Of a stretch of 64,000 nt of DNA, positions 63,438 through 64,000 are shown piece by piece; within the stretch, counting starts at the first letter, position 1, and the number at the start of each line of letters is the position of its first letter. Under the pieces are notes generated by a model that was not told the origin of the DNA, did not search any database, and saw nothing but the letters and a program-made list of their open reading frames with translations. The translations under genes and the position numbers were made by a program. The stretch is from positions 62,001-126,000 of the forward strand of contig CAVPUC010000009.1 of assembly GCA_963708865.1 (NCBI GenBank), in the 5' to 3' direction. The DNA is from DAIDKA01 sp963708865 (lineage in GTDB: Bacteria > Pseudomonadota > Gammaproteobacteria > Steroidobacterales > Steroidobacteraceae).

Positions 63438-64000
63438 ATGCGTGACTTGGATAGTGAGGTGAGCCCGCCAGGCCGGAAAATCTATTTTCTGCAGAGCTTC
63501 ATCGACGAACAGAGGATCGGGTCGTCCCATCGTTGGATGCTGCTGATCCTTGCGCTGGTAATGTGCGTCGACGCCTTTGACGTATTCGTGGTCGGCAAGA
63601 TCGCACCGGCCATCGCAGTAAACTTTCATGTGCGGTCCTCCGCCATGACGACCGTGTTCCTGATTCAGCAGATTGGCCTCGCGATTGGTGCGTTCGTGGC
63701 GACCCCGTTGGCCGACCGATACGGTCGACAGCGCATGATTGCCGTGTCATTGGCCGCGTTCGGCCTGCTCTCGCTACTCTCCTCTTTGGCGACCAGCCTG
63801 CGAGATTTCGCGATATTGCGCGGCTTTGCGGGTCTATTTCTGTCCGGCTTGCTCCCGATGGTCATCGCGCTGATTGCCGAGTCAGTGCCGCGCAGGCGAC
63901 GAGGGACCTACATATCGATTGCCTTCGTGGCCTACAGTGCAGGGTCTGCGGCGGGTGGAATTCTCGCCGTCTGGCTGCTGGACCGTTATGGATGGCAAAG
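63438..64000 (+). CDS. MFS transporter, 3' end outside window
   Basis: The first 187 residues are present: a cytoplasmic N-terminus, then spans with L-A-L-V-M-C-V-D-A-F-D-V-F-V-V-G-K-I, a D-R-Y-G-R-Q/R loop motif (A-D-R-Y-G-R-Q-R) after the second helix, and further helices. The pattern resembles aromatic-acid:H+ symporters (AAHS). TGAGG lies about 8 nt before ATG 63438. The frame is open at the window edge, so the gene is truncated by the window. Divergent TetR gene likely regulates it. Confidence 0.85.
   Translation, partial: MRDLDSEVSPPGRKIYFLQSFIDEQRIGSSHRWMLLILALVMCVDAFDVFVVGKIAPAIAVNFHVRSSAMTTVFLIQQIGLAIGAFVATPLADRYGRQRMIAVSLAAFGLLSLLSSLATSLRDFAILRGFAGLFLSGLLPMVIALIAESVPRRRRGTYISIAFVAYSAGSAAGGILAVWLLDRYGWQ

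Overview
The window is about 64 kb of GC-rich DNA whose gene content fits a Gram-negative gammaproteobacterium, perhaps near the Xanthomonadales, Nevskiales or Steroidobacterales. The signs are a complete System I cytochrome c maturation operon, TamA/TamB, an LpxL-type lipid A acyltransferase, MltA, a tripartite RND pump, a TonB-dependent receptor and a TctD/TctE-like two-component pair. The lineage is inferred from gene content only. No rRNA, CRISPR array, prophage or replication origin was seen, and there is one tRNA (Leu-UAA).

Layout. 0-3 kb, minus strand: a secreted protein, a putative 2OG-Fe(II) oxygenase, UppP and a TPR protein. 3.1-8.9 kb, minus: an outer-membrane factor, adaptor and RND pump operon. 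9.1-13.8 kb, plus: a receiver-HDOD protein, an OmpR-type regulator with its sensor kinase, and a kinase-receiver hybrid. 13.9-14.2 kb: a KGG-repeat stress protein. 14.4-21.1 kb, minus: ccmABCDEFGHI. 21.2-22.6 kb: a lone TnpB gene, then tRNA-Leu. 22.6-25.4 kb, plus: a ROK kinase, a degenerate SRAP protein, a DsbA-like protein and a methyltransferase. 25.4-36.3 kb, minus: TamB, TamA, a transketolase, MltA, a CxxCH protein and a small membrane protein. 36.4-45.9 kb: an M16 peptidase, LpxL, HIT, SWIM, DUF4279, DUF6152, a lipoprotein, DUF3293, an AAA+ ATPase and an orphan FecR. 46-53.5 kb: a group of stress-type and tiny membrane proteins (ferritin-like, GlsB, an AI-2E exporter, 26, 33 and 74 aa peptides, two related hydrophilic proteins) around a BlaI/BlaR1 pair. 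53.9-64 kb: a TonB receptor, an S1/P1 nuclease, a cytidine deaminase, CNT permease and 2OG-oxygenase group, an SDR, a PilZ protein, and a divergent TetR/MFS pair cut by the window edge.

A dominant feature is the number of single-base frameshifts. At least 14 sites in 10 otherwise well-conserved genes can each be repaired by one base, and most look like one-base insertions. They hit ccmF, ccmI, the RND pump and the TonB receptor, so indel-type sequence error is more likely than mass gene decay. These loci are given here as whole genes with the break points stated.

The biological leads most worth following are the TnpB with a non-canonical RuvC-II motif beside a tRNA, the pyrimidine-salvage-like group (dioxygenase, nucleoside permease, cytidine deaminase), the small-protein stress region, and two palindromic operators: one in front of the BlaI gene, and one between the TetR regulator gene and the MFS transporter gene.
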